A stretch of DNA of 64,000 nt from Prosthecobacter sp. (GTDB lineage: Bacteria; Verrucomicrobiota; Verrucomicrobiia; Verrucomicrobiales; Verrucomicrobiaceae). A model generated the notes under the pieces. The model was not told the origin of the DNA. It saw only the letters and a list, made by a program, of their open reading frames with translations, and did no database searches. A program made the translations under genes and the position numbers. The stretch lies in NCBI GenBank assembly GCA_019186985.1, contig JABARQ010000023.1, positions 20,548 through 84,547 on the forward strand. Direction: 5' to 3'. Below, in pieces: positions 1 through 8,800 of this stretch. Position 1 is the stretch's first letter. Every line of letters begins with the position of its first letter.

Positions 1-1
1 A

Positions 2-1057
2 GTGGTCTGTGAAAAACCCTTCGGCAAGGACCTCGCCACAGCCCGCGCCCTCAACGAAACCGTCGCCGCCACCTTCGACGAAAAGGACACCTACCGCATT
101 GACCACTACCTGGGCAAGGAGACCGCCCAGAACATCATGGTCCTGCGCTTTGCCAACGCCCTCTTCGAACCCACCTGGAACAGCCGCTACATCGACAACG
201 TCCAGATCACCTGCGCCGAAAACCTCGGCATGGAAGGCGGCCGCGGCGGCTACTACGACACCGCCGGCGCCCTGCGGGACATGGTCCAGAACCATCTCTT
301 CCAGCTCCTCAGCCTCGTCGCCATGGAGCCTCCCACCGACCTCAGCGCCGACGCCGTCCGCGATGAAAAGGTGAAGGTCATCCGCGCCCTGCGTCCGCTC
401 GTTGGCCCCGAGGCCGTCGGGGCCAACGTCATCCGCGCCCAGTACACCGCCGGCAGTGTCGACGGCGTTTCCAGGGTCGGCTACCGCCAGGAGGACCGAG
501 TGAACCCCGAGTCGAAGACCGAGGCCTACGTCGCCCTGCGGCTCTACATCGACACCTGGCGCTGGCAGGGCGTGCCCTTTTACATCCGCGTCGGCAAGCA
601 GCTGCCCAAGAAGGCCACCGAGATCAGCATCCATTTCAAAAAGCCGCCGCAGGTGCCCTTTGCCACCCAGAAAATGCTCGGTTCCAGCAGCGAAAACACC
701 CTCGTCATCCGCATCCAGCCCGACGAAGGCGTCGCCCTGCGCTTCCTCTGCAAGCAGCCTGGCCAGGCCATGAACATGCAGCAGGTGAAGATGGACTTCC
801 GCTACTCCTCCAGCTTCGGCAAGGCCAGCCCCGAGGCCTACGAGCGCCTCCTGCTCGACGCCATGGCCGGCGACGCCACCCTCTTCGCCCGCCGCGACGA
901 AGTGGAGACCGCCTGGAAGTTCATCGACGAGCTCGAGCACGCCTGGCACAAGTCCGCCACTCCGCCGCCCATGTGCGAATATCCCGCCGGCAGCTGGGGC
1001 CCGAAGGAGGCCGACGACCTCCTCCGCGAAAACGGCCACGAATGGCGGCTGCTGTAA
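2..1057 (+). CDS. zwf: Glucose-6-phosphate 1-dehydrogenase, 5' end missing
   Basis: This enzyme oxidises glucose 6-phosphate to 6-phosphogluconolactone with NAD(P)+ in the oxidative pentose phosphate pathway, in the cytoplasm. The visible 351 residues open inside the EKPFGKDL motif and continue into the active-site motif RIDHYLGKE, so the N-terminal Rossmann domain (roughly 150 residues, judging from a usual family length near 500) lies left of the window. The rest of the C-terminal G6PD domain is intact, with RIQPDEG and a normal end at a TAA stop. The first GTG is an internal codon and not a start. An OpcA-like gene, whose product assists this enzyme in cyanobacteria and actinobacteria, lies about 10 kb downstream on the same strand. 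Family assignment is very secure; the partner relation is inference. Confidence 0.96.
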   Translation: MVCEKPFGKDLATARALNETVAATFDEKDTYRIDHYLGKETAQNIMVLRFANALFEPTWNSRYIDNVQITCAENLGMEGGRGGYYDTAGALRDMVQNHLFQLLSLVAMEPPTDLSADAVRDEKVKVIRALRPLVGPEAVGANVIRAQYTAGSVDGVSRVGYRQEDRVNPESKTEAYVALRLYIDTWRWQGVPFYIRVGKQLPKKATEISIHFKKPPQVPFATQKMLGSSSENTLVIRIQPDEGVALRFLCKQPGQAMNMQQVKMDFRYSSSFGKASPEAYERLLLDAMAGDATLFARRDEVETAWKFIDELEHAWHKSATPPPMCEYPAGSWGPKEADDLLRENGHEWRLL

Positions 1058-1130
1058 GGTCAAGCATGCTGTCTCTGCGCAACAGGCCATCCAGCCTACG
1101 AAGCCGCTCCGCACCACCCCTGCCCGCCAA

Positions 1131-1158
1131 CAAAGCGGACGCGACGCAGCGCGTCCCT
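1131..1158. repeat. Short GC palindrome of REP type
   Basis: In the gap after zwf there is a hairpin with arms GGACGCG (1137-1143) and CGCGTCC (1150-1156) around a 6-base loop. It has no T-run on either side and so is a poor intrinsic terminator. It looks like one copy of an interspersed palindromic repeat. Only one copy is visible here, so the repeat status is inferred. Confidence 0.4.
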
Positions 1159-1238
1159 ACCACCCGGCAGAGCCGACCTGCGTTTCGACCAAAAATGTCC
1201 GGGGCACGAAGGTGCAGGGAGGCGGGCGATTTGGATGC

Positions 1239-3146
1239 TCAGCCTTTCAAATACACCCGGGAGCCTTCGACTTGAGCCATCCTGTCAGCCTGCCGCTTCA
1301 GCTCTTTTTCGCGGGTGAACACAATGCACGATCCTTCGATCTCAAGCTTGGCCAGCACACGTTGCACAAGCCTGCCATTCGCACCGTCCAGGCGGAGCTT
1401 CCACCATGGGACCTTGATGCGCAGGGCGATCAGATGCATCGGAACATGCTTCAGATGCTTCGTGACCTTGCGGACACACCAAGCCTCCGCCACGGCCTTT
1501 TCAGCCTCCAGGATCCTCCTGAGCTGCATGATGCAAGCCTCTCCAAGCTGATGGTGCTCATAGACATCCGTCAGCAGGAGCAGGTCCCGCTCGCCTTGGG
1601 CCTCCGCCATCCTTCCTTCATAAGCCTCCCAGCGCCGACGAAGGACCTCAAGCTGCTCCTTGTTGCCATGTCGATGGTGATAGCCCCCGATCAGCTGCAG
1701 GGCCGACTCCTCCCAGCTTCCGTCGATGGACAGCGCCTTTTCAAGGTCCTCCAGCCCCCCTGACTCATCCTGGCTGACACGATGGGCCCCGCGGGCAAAC
1801 AATGCGCCGGCATGAGCAGGATCCAAGGCCAGGATCTCGTGAATCAAGGGCTGTGCGGCGGCGGACCCCTCAAGGCCGGCCGTGGCATCGGCACGTTTCC
1901 AGAGCACCGCAACCTGGTCAACGGCCTTGCCTGCCTCCGAGTCAGCCGAAGGCGCTTCAATCACTGCGGCAAGCTTCTCCGCCTCCGCATGCCGTTCCTT
2001 CCATCGTTCACATGCTTCCACGGCCCATTCGCGCCCCAGCGAGGCGGACAAGACCTCCTCCTGTGCCCCCAGATAGTACGCGGCGGCAGTCTCCCCTGAA
2101 AGCTTCGGCATCATCCCACGCTGCTCCTCGGAAGGGAGTTCGCCAAGCGCATCAAGCCGTTCACGCAGACAGGGATGCGTGTCCGCCGTCGTCGTGTTCA
2201 TCAGGTAGGACTGGCGCATCCATTTCTCAGCCTTCTCTGGATCCGGCCCACGACGCAGATGATCAGGAAGTTCGCTGTAGATGTTTGCCGGTGGCTCGGC
2301 TTCCCGGGCGGCGCGCATGTAGACATCATGCCAGAAGGACTCGTCCAGATGCCTGCTGTAGACTGAAATCCGCTTGAGGGCCGAAGCCATGTTGGTTTTG
2401 CCCGCCACTCGTGCCGCAAGAGCATCCGCAGCGTATTCATTGGCACGGGAGAGCACAAAGGCACGGGCATTGAAACGCGGCCAGAACCAGCCGATGAAAA
2501 CGGTGAGTATCTTCACGCCGCCCGTCTGCTGCCTGGCCAGCTGCTCAAAAAGGCGCTCCCAGGACTGACGCAGCCGGTAAAGCCAGTTTCCAAAACGCCC
2601 GTGCCCGCCGGCCAGATGGGCGAATTCATGGGCAAGCACGGCTTCAAACTCTGCCGGGGTCATGCTGTGCATCAAAGGCAGGCCGATGATGAGGAAGTTC
2701 TTATGCCAGCCAAACATCCCCAGCCTGGGATGCTGGACCACCGCCGCATTATACTCCCCCGTCAGAAGAACCTTGTGAAAACGGGTCGAACCAATCCTCT
2801 TCCTGAGCTGCTCAATCAAGGACATCAGCCCGGGTGCGTTGGAACGGCGGAGCTCAAGTCCTTCCGGCGCCCGCAGACGAACACAAAGCGCACGCAGGAT
2901 TGCCAGGGACAAGCCTCCAAATAGCAGCCCAAAAACCAAGGCCAGCTTGATGGTTGCGGCGTTGGGATGCGTGATCACCAGCCCCGCAAGCCCGAAGGTC
3001 AATGCCAGTGAACAAAGAAACACGGCAAGCAAATAGGCAAATCCCAGGCAGGCCAGCAGGCCCGTGCCCCAGACAAACCAGTTGGGATGCTTTTTCTCAG
3101 CCGCTTCCAGTCGGCGCACATGTTCTTCAAATCGTTCCGAGGTCAT
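1239..3146 (-). CDS. M48-family membrane metallopeptidase with C-terminal TPR-like region
   Basis: Predicted zinc peptidase of the HtpX/Ste24 (M48) superfamily. The start at 3146 (MTSERFEEHV) is preferred over one seven codons upstream because the latter only adds an unremarkable MPVLACR; neither has a good ribosome site. After a short cytosolic N-terminus there are two strongly hydrophobic stretches (about residues 25-85), then the zinc motif HEFAH near residue 175 in a typical AVLAHEFAHLAGGHGRF setting, with NEYAADALAAR as the likely third ligand region. The last 200 or so residues look like tetratricopeptide helices (for example HEILALDPAHAGALFARG) and end in a basic tail. The role is probably membrane or envelope protein turnover. 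It stands alone, with no operon partner on its strand. Confidence 0.87.
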   Translation of the reverse strand: MTSERFEEHVRRLEAAEKKHPNWFVWGTGLLACLGFAYLLAVFLCSLALTFGLAGLVITHPNAATIKLALVFGLLFGGLSLAILRALCVRLRAPEGLELRRSNAPGLMSLIEQLRKRIGSTRFHKVLLTGEYNAAVVQHPRLGMFGWHKNFLIIGLPLMHSMTPAEFEAVLAHEFAHLAGGHGRFGNWLYRLRQSWERLFEQLARQQTGGVKILTVFIGWFWPRFNARAFVLSRANEYAADALAARVAGKTNMASALKRISVYSRHLDESFWHDVYMRAAREAEPPANIYSELPDHLRRGPDPEKAEKWMRQSYLMNTTTADTHPCLRERLDALGELPSEEQRGMMPKLSGETAAAYYLGAQEEVLSASLGREWAVEACERWKERHAEAEKLAAVIEAPSADSEAGKAVDQVAVLWKRADATAGLEGSAAAQPLIHEILALDPAHAGALFARGAHRVSQDESGGLEDLEKALSIDGSWEESALQLIGGYHHRHGNKEQLEVLRRRWEAYEGRMAEAQGERDLLLLTDVYEHHQLGEACIMQLRRILEAEKAVAEAWCVRKVTKHLKHVPMHLIALRIKVPWWKLRLDGANGRLVQRVLAKLEIEGSCIVFTREKELKRQADRMAQVEGSRVYLKG

Positions 3147-3315
3147 TCGGCAGGCCAATACCGGCAACCCCGCCAGACGTCAGCAAAATAATCAGCAGTT
3201 CGCCTAAGCCCTTAAATCAACGGACAGTCCACAAGGGAAATGACACGGTCCTTCATGCCGTAAAAGGCCCGTCGCCGCTTGTCTCGTTTCGAGTCCAACA
3301 CGACAAGGATGCCCC

Positions 3316-4767
3316 TCACGCCTCCGGCAGCTCGAAGCCGGCGGCGTATTCTTCTTCGCAAAGTTTGTTGGCCTCGGCGGCAAAGGGGCCGGTGAAACGG
3401 TTCGCCGCAGGGTCATAGTCGAGCCAGGGGCCGGCGATGATCGGCTGGGCCGTCGGGTCGATGCCGTTGGCGGCGAGGTTTCTGAGAAACTCCTCAAACA
3501 GGTCCTGCCCCATCCTGTCACCCTGCAGACGCTCCTGGATTTCAGCAGGCTTCATCGACCGGCCAAGCCGGTAGGAGATGTTGGCCAGGTGCGACAGGCA
3601 GGCGGCGTGATGCCCGTGCCGGATGTGCAGCACGTCCTTCGTGTACTTTCCAGCCCGCACGCTCTCGATGAAGTTCTTCATGTGGTCCGGGCCGTTCTGG
3701 AAGTTGTCGAACTTGGTGATGGCCTTGCCCTCCTTGTCGTAGGCTTTCGACTCCGCCACATAACCGCCTTCACAATGGATGATGTTGCCGGTGCGGATGC
3801 CCTTGTAAGGCGGCTCGCCGCTCTTTGGATCCAGGTTCTTCGCAGGCAGGCCGAACTTGTCCATGATCAGCGGCACGGGCTCATACGGATGGAAGGCGAT
3901 CTGGCAGTTGGCGCTCTGGCCGTCATCAACGTAGCCCCAGCGGTTGCCAAAACTCATGACACGGGAGGGCAGCGTGTCCGGATCCCCCAGCGCCCAGCGT
4001 GCCACGTCATACTGGTGCGGCCCCTGGTTGCCGATGTCGCCACCTCCGTAAGGCCACTGCCAGTGCCAGTCATAATGGAACTGCTTGCGCAGGATGGGCA
4101 GCTCGGGACGTGGGGCGGACCAAAGCTTGTAATCCACGCTGGCCGGGGGCTGCTGCGGACCATCCACCTTGTCGATGCTTGGGCGCAGGCCGTGCACAAG
4201 CGCATGGGAAAGCTTCGGCCTGCCGATGTGGCCCTCCTTCACCCACTGCATCGCCGCCGCCCAGCCCAGGTCAGAGCGGCGCTGCATGCCGTGCTGGACG
4301 ACCAGCCCCTTCGCTGCAGCACGCCCCGCCGCCGCCATGAGCTTCGCGCTTTCGATCAGGTTATGGCTCACCGGTTTCTCCACATAGACATGCTTGCCGT
4401 GCTGCAGAGCCGTCAGGGCGATGAGCACATGGCTGTGGTTCGGCGTGGCGATGGTTACCGCGTCCACCTCCTTGTCCGCACAGCATTCACGGAAGTCGCG
4501 GTAGGTCCGCGGCTTGATGCCCTGCTTCGCCAGCTCGCCCAGCTGCTTGTCGATCACCTCCTGATCCACATCGCACAGGGCCACGAGCCGCACGCCCTTC
4601 TGTGCCAGCAGCTCCTTGATATGACCACGGCCACGGCCACGGAAGCCGATCACGGCGACCCGGACATCCCCGTTCGCGCCCAGCGGCGCCGCCCAGGCGG
4701 GCAGCACGCCGGCTCCGGCAAGGGACGTGGCAAGGAAACGACGACGCGAGGTGGTGGCGGTGTTCAT
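3316..4767 (-). CDS. Tat-exported Gfo/Idh/MocA-family oxidoreductase
   Basis: NAD(P)-dependent sugar oxidoreductase-like protein, 483 residues. The start at 4767 is chosen because it places a twin-arginine signal (TSRRRFLATSLAGAGVLPAWA) at the N-terminus; a longer reading frame upstream adds 48 arginine-rich residues with no signal. The Rossmann domain begins at DVRVAVIGFRGRG, and the family motif VYVEKPVSHN follows about 100 residues later, then a C-terminal substrate domain with GGGDIGNQGPHQYDVARW. PVC bacteria carry many exported members of this family, thought to act on unusual sugars in the periplasm, but the substrate cannot be read from sequence. It is monocistronic as far as can be seen. 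Confidence 0.92.
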   Translation of the reverse strand: MNTATTSRRRFLATSLAGAGVLPAWAAPLGANGDVRVAVIGFRGRGRGHIKELLAQKGVRLVALCDVDQEVIDKQLGELAKQGIKPRTYRDFRECCADKEVDAVTIATPNHSHVLIALTALQHGKHVYVEKPVSHNLIESAKLMAAAGRAAAKGLVVQHGMQRRSDLGWAAAMQWVKEGHIGRPKLSHALVHGLRPSIDKVDGPQQPPASVDYKLWSAPRPELPILRKQFHYDWHWQWPYGGGDIGNQGPHQYDVARWALGDPDTLPSRVMSFGNRWGYVDDGQSANCQIAFHPYEPVPLIMDKFGLPAKNLDPKSGEPPYKGIRTGNIIHCEGGYVAESKAYDKEGKAITKFDNFQNGPDHMKNFIESVRAGKYTKDVLHIRHGHHAACLSHLANISYRLGRSMKPAEIQERLQGDRMGQDLFEEFLRNLAANGIDPTAQPIIAGPWLDYDPAANRFTGPFAAEANKLCEEEYAAGFELPEA

Positions 4768-4900
4768 GGCGCAGGGAATACGCCGCCGCCCGCCCGTTTC
4801 CTCCGCACCACCTAACAAAAAGCGATCCAAGCGGCGGACGCCCCGGGCGCTTCGGCCGGCATGCAGGCCGGCCCAGCCGGGTGGAATGCGCCCATGCCAG

Positions 4901-4933
4901 AAAAAAAGCACGACCCCGTTCGAGGTCGTGCTT
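4901..4933 (-). terminator. Rho-independent terminator of the RRM gene
   Basis: A 10-bp perfect stem AAGCACGACC / GGTCGTGCTT (4906-4915 and 4924-4933) with an 8-base loop is followed, reading the minus strand, by a run of seven T (4907-4901). It lies 38 bases past the stop of the RNA-binding protein gene and is a textbook intrinsic terminator. Confidence 0.9.
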
Positions 4934-4970
4934 CACAATTTCAAGGCTGCCAGAAACTGGCGGGCCGGGA

Positions 4971-5354
4971 TTACCAGCGGTCGTTGCCGCCGTCGCGGCC
5001 GCGGCCACCGCCGCCGCCGCCATAACCACCGCGGCCACCACCACCACCGCCGCCGTAGCCACCACGGCCGCCGCCGCCGCCACCACCACCGTAGGGGGCG
5101 CGTTCTTCCTTGGGACGGGCTTCATTGATCGCGAGGCGACGGCCCATGAATTCCTTGTCGTTCAGGCCCTTGATGGCCTCTTCCATGGCGGTGACGGAGT
5201 CCATGGTGACGAAGGCAAAGCCGCGCGGGCGGCCGGTGACACGGTCCATGGGAAGGAACAGGTCGGTCACGGAGCCATACTGCGAAAAGAGGTCGCGAAG
5301 GTCGGATTCAAGGGCGGCGAAGGGCAGGTTGCCCACATACATTTTGGTGTTCAT
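4971..5354 (-). CDS. Glycine-rich RRM RNA-binding protein
   Basis: Small single-RRM protein of 127 residues, like the cold-induced Rbp proteins of cyanobacteria and plant glycine-rich RNA-binding proteins. RNP2 is MYVGNLPF at residues 5-12 and RNP1 is RGFAFVTM near residue 45; both carry the aromatic residues that stack on RNA. After residue 85 the chain becomes almost pure glycine, with arginine and tyrosine, a tail that commonly drives RNA or self association. It probably binds single-stranded RNA as a chaperone. It ends in a strong intrinsic terminator. The 315 bases upstream carry no convincing gene, so a long 5' leader is possible. Confidence 0.93.
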   Translation of the reverse strand: MNTKMYVGNLPFAALESDLRDLFSQYGSVTDLFLPMDRVTGRPRGFAFVTMDSVTAMEEAIKGLNDKEFMGRRLAINEARPKEERAPYGGGGGGGGRGGYGGGGGGGRGGYGGGGGGRGRDGGNDRW

Positions 5355-5669
5355 AACTTAATCTAGCTTGGGTATCGACAACCCGTACGGGCAGAAAAGC
5401 TCCAGTCGCGGATTTCAGAACACCAAAGAATCCGGAGAGTCACCTGATGAACGGCTTTGTCTGGCCTGCAGCAGGTTGACCGGTATTACATGGCCCTGTT
5501 TGGGCCTCTTCACAAGTGTTGTTTTTGTCACGCAGGGCCGCCCGGCCACGGAAACGTCCGTCTTCATCTGTCCAGAGGGACGCCTGGCAGGGGCGGCGCC
5601 GGTGTGTTCAGCAGGCTTGGCGGACGCTGAACCGGAAGGGCCGGCGCGCCAGAAAAAGAACCGCACTGC
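5355..5669 (-). other. Gap between mazG and the RRM gene, possible long leader
   Basis: No gene here can be supported. A reading frame at 5415-5666 on the minus strand begins 3 bases after the mazG stop, but its composition is unlike the neighbouring proteins and it has no recognisable motif. The segment nearest the RRM start contains a short palindrome CCCGTACGGG. A promoter for the RRM gene, or an untranslated leader, presumably lies here; I could not pick a convincing -35/-10 pair. Confidence 0.3.
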
Positions 5670-6470
5670 TCACGGTCTCGCGGCCTTTTTCACGGCATCC
5701 CAGGCGGCATCCATCTCCTCCAGGCTGAGGCCCGGATCCCCCAGCCTGCGCTCCCCGGCGTTCAGGCGCTCCTCCATGGCGTGGAAACGCTGAACAAACT
5801 TTTCGTTCGCCGCAGCCAGGGCCGGCTCGGACTCCACGCCCAGCTTGCGGGCCAGGTTGACGACGCTGAAGAGCAGGTCGCCCAGCTCCTCCTCCACCGC
5901 CTTCGGGCTGCCCTGTGCCAGGGCCTCCTCAAGTTCAGCGACCTCCTCCCGCAGCTTGCCAAAAACGGGAGCCACGTCCGGCCAGTCGAACCCAACCCGT
6001 GCCGCCTTTTTCTGCAGCTTCTGCGCCCGCATGAGGGCCGGCAGCCCTGCGCCAACCCCGTGCAGGTGCCCCTCCTTATGCGTGCCTTTTTCCTGCCGCT
6101 TGATGGCGTCCCACTGGGTGAGCACGGCTTCCGAATTGTCAGCGCTGGCCTCGCCAAAGACATGCGGATGACGGCGGATCAGCTTCTCGGACAGTCCATG
6201 CGCCATCCTGTCGATGTCAAAGGTGCCGGTCTCGCTGGCGATCTCCGCATGCAGGACCGGCTGAAGCAGCAGGTCGCCCAGCTCCTCGCAGATCAGGGCG
6301 GGATCGCCGCTCTTGATGGCGTCCACCACCTCATAGGCCTCCTCCAGCACATGGGGGATCAGGGATTCATGGGTCTGCTCACGGTCCCAGGGACAGCCGC
6401 CCGGGGCGCGCAGACGGTGCACGATGTAACGGAGACGGGTCAGGCCGTCGGGGTGGTCAAGGCTGCTCAT
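5670..6470 (-). CDS. mazG: Nucleoside triphosphate pyrophosphohydrolase MazG
   Basis: MazG hydrolyses (d)NTPs to NMP and pyrophosphate, clearing abnormal nucleotides and, in E. coli, affecting ppGpp-related survival. This 266-residue protein has the two MazG domains of the long form: the first with EEAYEVVDAIKSGD and EELGDLLLQ, the second with REEVAELEEALAQG and EEELGDLLFS, each giving the EExxE/ExxD magnesium site. The start at 6470 (MSSLDHPDGLTRL) is chosen because the family begins with a short lead into LRxxCPWDREQTHESL; a possible start 12 codons earlier adds only MPAPVFRASAGA. It is divergent from trxA across a gap of 134 bases. Confidence 0.94.
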   Translation of the reverse strand: MSSLDHPDGLTRLRYIVHRLRAPGGCPWDREQTHESLIPHVLEEAYEVVDAIKSGDPALICEELGDLLLQPVLHAEIASETGTFDIDRMAHGLSEKLIRRHPHVFGEASADNSEAVLTQWDAIKRQEKGTHKEGHLHGVGAGLPALMRAQKLQKKAARVGFDWPDVAPVFGKLREEVAELEEALAQGSPKAVEEELGDLLFSVVNLARKLGVESEPALAAANEKFVQRFHAMEERLNAGERRLGDPGLSLEEMDAAWDAVKKAARP

Positions 6471-6604
6471 GGCCCCTGCGCTAGCGCGAAAAACCGGGGC
6501 TGGCATGGAAAAAGTTTGCGCCGCCCGCCGCCGTGCCTACCGACTCCCCTGCCTCCTTTTCCGCCGCATCTGCGTAATCCATTCATCCATCCACCCACAC
6601 CTCC

Positions 6605-6934
6605 ATGGCCTCCGACCTTGTCCTGAACCTGAACGAATCCAACTTTGACGCCGAAATCTCCGCCGCCACCGTCCCCGTGATCGTGGATTTCTGGGCGGAA
6701 TGGTGCGGTCCCTGCCGCATGCTCGGCCCCGTGCTCGACCAGCTGGCCGAGGAAAAGGCCGGCGCCGTGAAGGTCGCCAAGGTCAACGTCGATGAAAATC
6801 CCGGCCTGGCCCAGAAGTTCAACGTCCGCTCCATCCCCATGCTGCTCTTCATCAAGGGCGGCGAGGTCCGCGAGACCGTGGTGGGCGTGCAGTCCAAGGG
6901 GGCGCTGGCCGCCAAGCTCGACGCCCTGGCCTGA
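6605..6934 (+). CDS. trxA: Thioredoxin
   Basis: Cytoplasmic thiol-disulfide oxidoreductase of 109 residues, the normal length. The redox motif WCGPC is at residues 33-37 in the expected setting VDFWAEWCGPCRMLGP, and the cis-proline region RSIPMLLFIKGG follows. No signal peptide is seen, so it should serve ribonucleotide reductase and general reduction in the cytoplasm. The start ATG has no clear Shine-Dalgarno sequence, which is common in this window. A strong hairpin terminator lies 25 bases past the stop. Confidence 0.96.
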   Translation: MASDLVLNLNESNFDAEISAATVPVIVDFWAEWCGPCRMLGPVLDQLAEEKAGAVKVAKVNVDENPGLAQKFNVRSIPMLLFIKGGEVRETVVGVQSKGALAAKLDALA

Positions 6935-6958
6935 TCCACTGCATTCACCTCATCCTCC

Positions 6959-6992
6959 AAGGGTGGTCCGGAGCCTCCGGATCACCCTTTTT
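6959..6992. terminator. Bidirectional hairpin terminator between trxA and the antiporter gene
   Basis: Arms AAGGGTGGTCCGGA and TCCGGATCACCCTT form a 14-bp stem with one wobble pair around a 3-base loop. A T-run follows on the plus strand for trxA. On the minus strand the flanking bases are AA-rich to a lesser degree, so it may also stop reading through from the convergent antiporter gene. Confidence 0.85.
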
Positions 6993-7004
6993 GTTGGGCA
7001 CCGG

Positions 7005-8696
7005 TCAGCCCTGCATCACCAGCGCCTGTTCGACGATGGACCGGCCGGCCTCCAGCTCGTCATTGACCACGGCCGTGGCGCCCAGGCGCTTCAGACGTTC
7101 GACATCGGAGGCGAAGCGGGCGCGGGCCAGGATGGCGATGTCCTGGCGCAGGTGCCGGACGATGGCGATGCCCTCGGCGATGACCGGCGCGTCCGGAAAG
7201 GTGAAGGCCACCAGGCGTGCCTCGCGCAGGCGGGAAAGCTCCCAGGTCTCCTCATGCGCGGCATCGGCGAAGAGCACCGGCTGGCCCTGGCGTTTCAAGG
7301 TGCGCACGGTGTCCGCGTTCAGGTCGATGACCAGCGTGGCGATGCCCTGGTCCTGGAGCGACTTGTTCAGCTTTTCGCCCACCGGCCCGTGTCCGACGAT
7401 GATGGCATGGTCCGACATGCCCTTGATGCGCTGGCTGAGGATGCCCGCATCAGGCAGCCTCGGCCGACGCCTGCCCCAGCCGCGCCTTTCCAGCCAGCCG
7501 CCCAGGGGCTCCCCGGCGCGCATCAAGGCCGGCAGCAGGCCCATGCTCAGGGCCGACGCGGCAATCAGCACCTGCTGGACGTCCGCACCCCACAGTTCCC
7601 CCGAGCCCGCCTTCTGGAGCAGCACCAGCGAGAACTCGCCCGCGCTGCTCAGGCCCAGGCCCGCCATCAACGCCTGACGGTGAACCAGCCCCATCCGGCG
7701 CGCGATGAAGGTGATCAGAAAGGACTTCACGATCATCAGCGAAACCGTCAGCAGCAGCACCGAAGGCCAGTGCAGGAAAGCCATGCGTACATCGACCATC
7801 AGGCCGACGGACACAAAGAAGAGCGTCAGGAACAGGTCCTTGATCGGCATGACGTCGGCCAGGATGCGCGGCTTGTAGATGGACTCGCTGACCGCCAGCC
7901 CGGCCACGAAGGCCCCCAGCGCCAGCCCCAGGTGCAGCATGCCGCCGAGGAAGGCCAGGCCGATGCAGCAGCCGACCACGCTCAGCGTGAAAAGCTCACG
8001 GTTGCGGGTGCGGGTGACGGCGTAGAGCAGCGCCGGAATCACCCAGCGGGCGCAGACGCCGGCCAGCAGCACAAACAGGCCGCCGCGCCAGGCCAGTGAA
8101 CCAACGCGGGCCAGCATCGACACCTTTTCATCCCCCGGCTGGGGCAGCAGCAGCGGCAGCACGAGGAAGAACACGATGATGAACAGGTCCTGGAAAATGG
8201 CCACCGCCAGGGCCATGCGCGCCCCGGGGCTGCCTTCCTGCCCCAGGTCCTGGAACGACTTCAGGCTGACCGCCGTGGAGCTCATCGCCATCGCCACCGC
8301 CACCAGCACCACCGCCGTGCCGGACAGGCCCGCCGCCAGGGCCCCGGCAGCCGCCGCGCCCATGCAGCCCGCCATCTGCCAGCCACCGCCCACAAAGGCC
8401 AGGCGCCGGACATATTTCAGGTCGCTCAACGAGAACTCCAGCCCCAGCGTAAACATCAGCAGCATGACGCCGAACTCCGACATCTGCGCGATGCCCGAGT
8501 GCATGGAGCCGCCGCCCAGCAGCTCAATCACCCCGCTGTTGGCAATCACCACGCCACAGAGGAAATAACCGGCGAGCAGCGACTGCTGAAGCCGCAGCAG
8601 CAGCAGGGAGATCAGCACCACGCCCACCAGCATCAGCGCCAGCAGGATGAACAGGGGTGGCAGATCGGCGGCGGCAAGCATCATCCCATCCGCCAT
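7005..8696 (-). CDS. CPA2 monovalent cation:proton antiporter with RCK domain (KefB-like)
   Basis: Inner-membrane exchanger, 563 residues from the chosen start at 8696 (MADGMMLAAADLPP), which leaves about 100 bases for the divergent promoters with the sulfatase gene; starts at 8714 and 8735 are possible. Residues 8-390 hold about 12 hydrophobic segments typical of the Na_H_Exchanger fold, including TLGLEFSLSDLKYVRR and the FGVMLLMF segment. From about residue 425 a TrkA-N/RCK domain begins with HAIIVGHGPVGEKL, whose GxGxxG binds a nucleotide and gates the channel. KefB-type potassium/proton exchange is the closest reading; sodium exchange cannot be excluded. No KefF/KefG partner is visible nearby. 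Confidence 0.9.
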   Translation of the reverse strand: MADGMMLAAADLPPLFILLALMLVGVVLISLLLLRLQQSLLAGYFLCGVVIANSGVIELLGGGSMHSGIAQMSEFGVMLLMFTLGLEFSLSDLKYVRRLAFVGGGWQMAGCMGAAAAGALAAGLSGTAVVLVAVAMAMSSTAVSLKSFQDLGQEGSPGARMALAVAIFQDLFIIVFFLVLPLLLPQPGDEKVSMLARVGSLAWRGGLFVLLAGVCARWVIPALLYAVTRTRNRELFTLSVVGCCIGLAFLGGMLHLGLALGAFVAGLAVSESIYKPRILADVMPIKDLFLTLFFVSVGLMVDVRMAFLHWPSVLLLTVSLMIVKSFLITFIARRMGLVHRQALMAGLGLSSAGEFSLVLLQKAGSGELWGADVQQVLIAASALSMGLLPALMRAGEPLGGWLERRGWGRRRPRLPDAGILSQRIKGMSDHAIIVGHGPVGEKLNKSLQDQGIATLVIDLNADTVRTLKRQGQPVLFADAAHEETWELSRLREARLVAFTFPDAPVIAEGIAIVRHLRQDIAILARARFASDVERLKRLGATAVVNDELEAGRSIVEQALVMQG

Positions 8697-8800
8697 AAAT
8701 GCTCGATGACGCATGTGCAATCCCGGTGTTGGCACGAAGGCCGCGCCAGTTCGAAATGAGAAAAAAGACCCGGCCTGAAGCAGCCGTTCCAGAAGGCATC

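Noticed and set aside
3589..4815. Plus-strand frame of 408 codons opposite the Gfo/Idh gene
   Set aside because: Antisense shadow of a gene with clear Tat signal and Rossmann motifs.
5415..5666. Possible 83-residue protein between mazG and the RRM gene
   Set aside because: No motif, unusual composition and no ribosome site; kept only as a remark on the gap.
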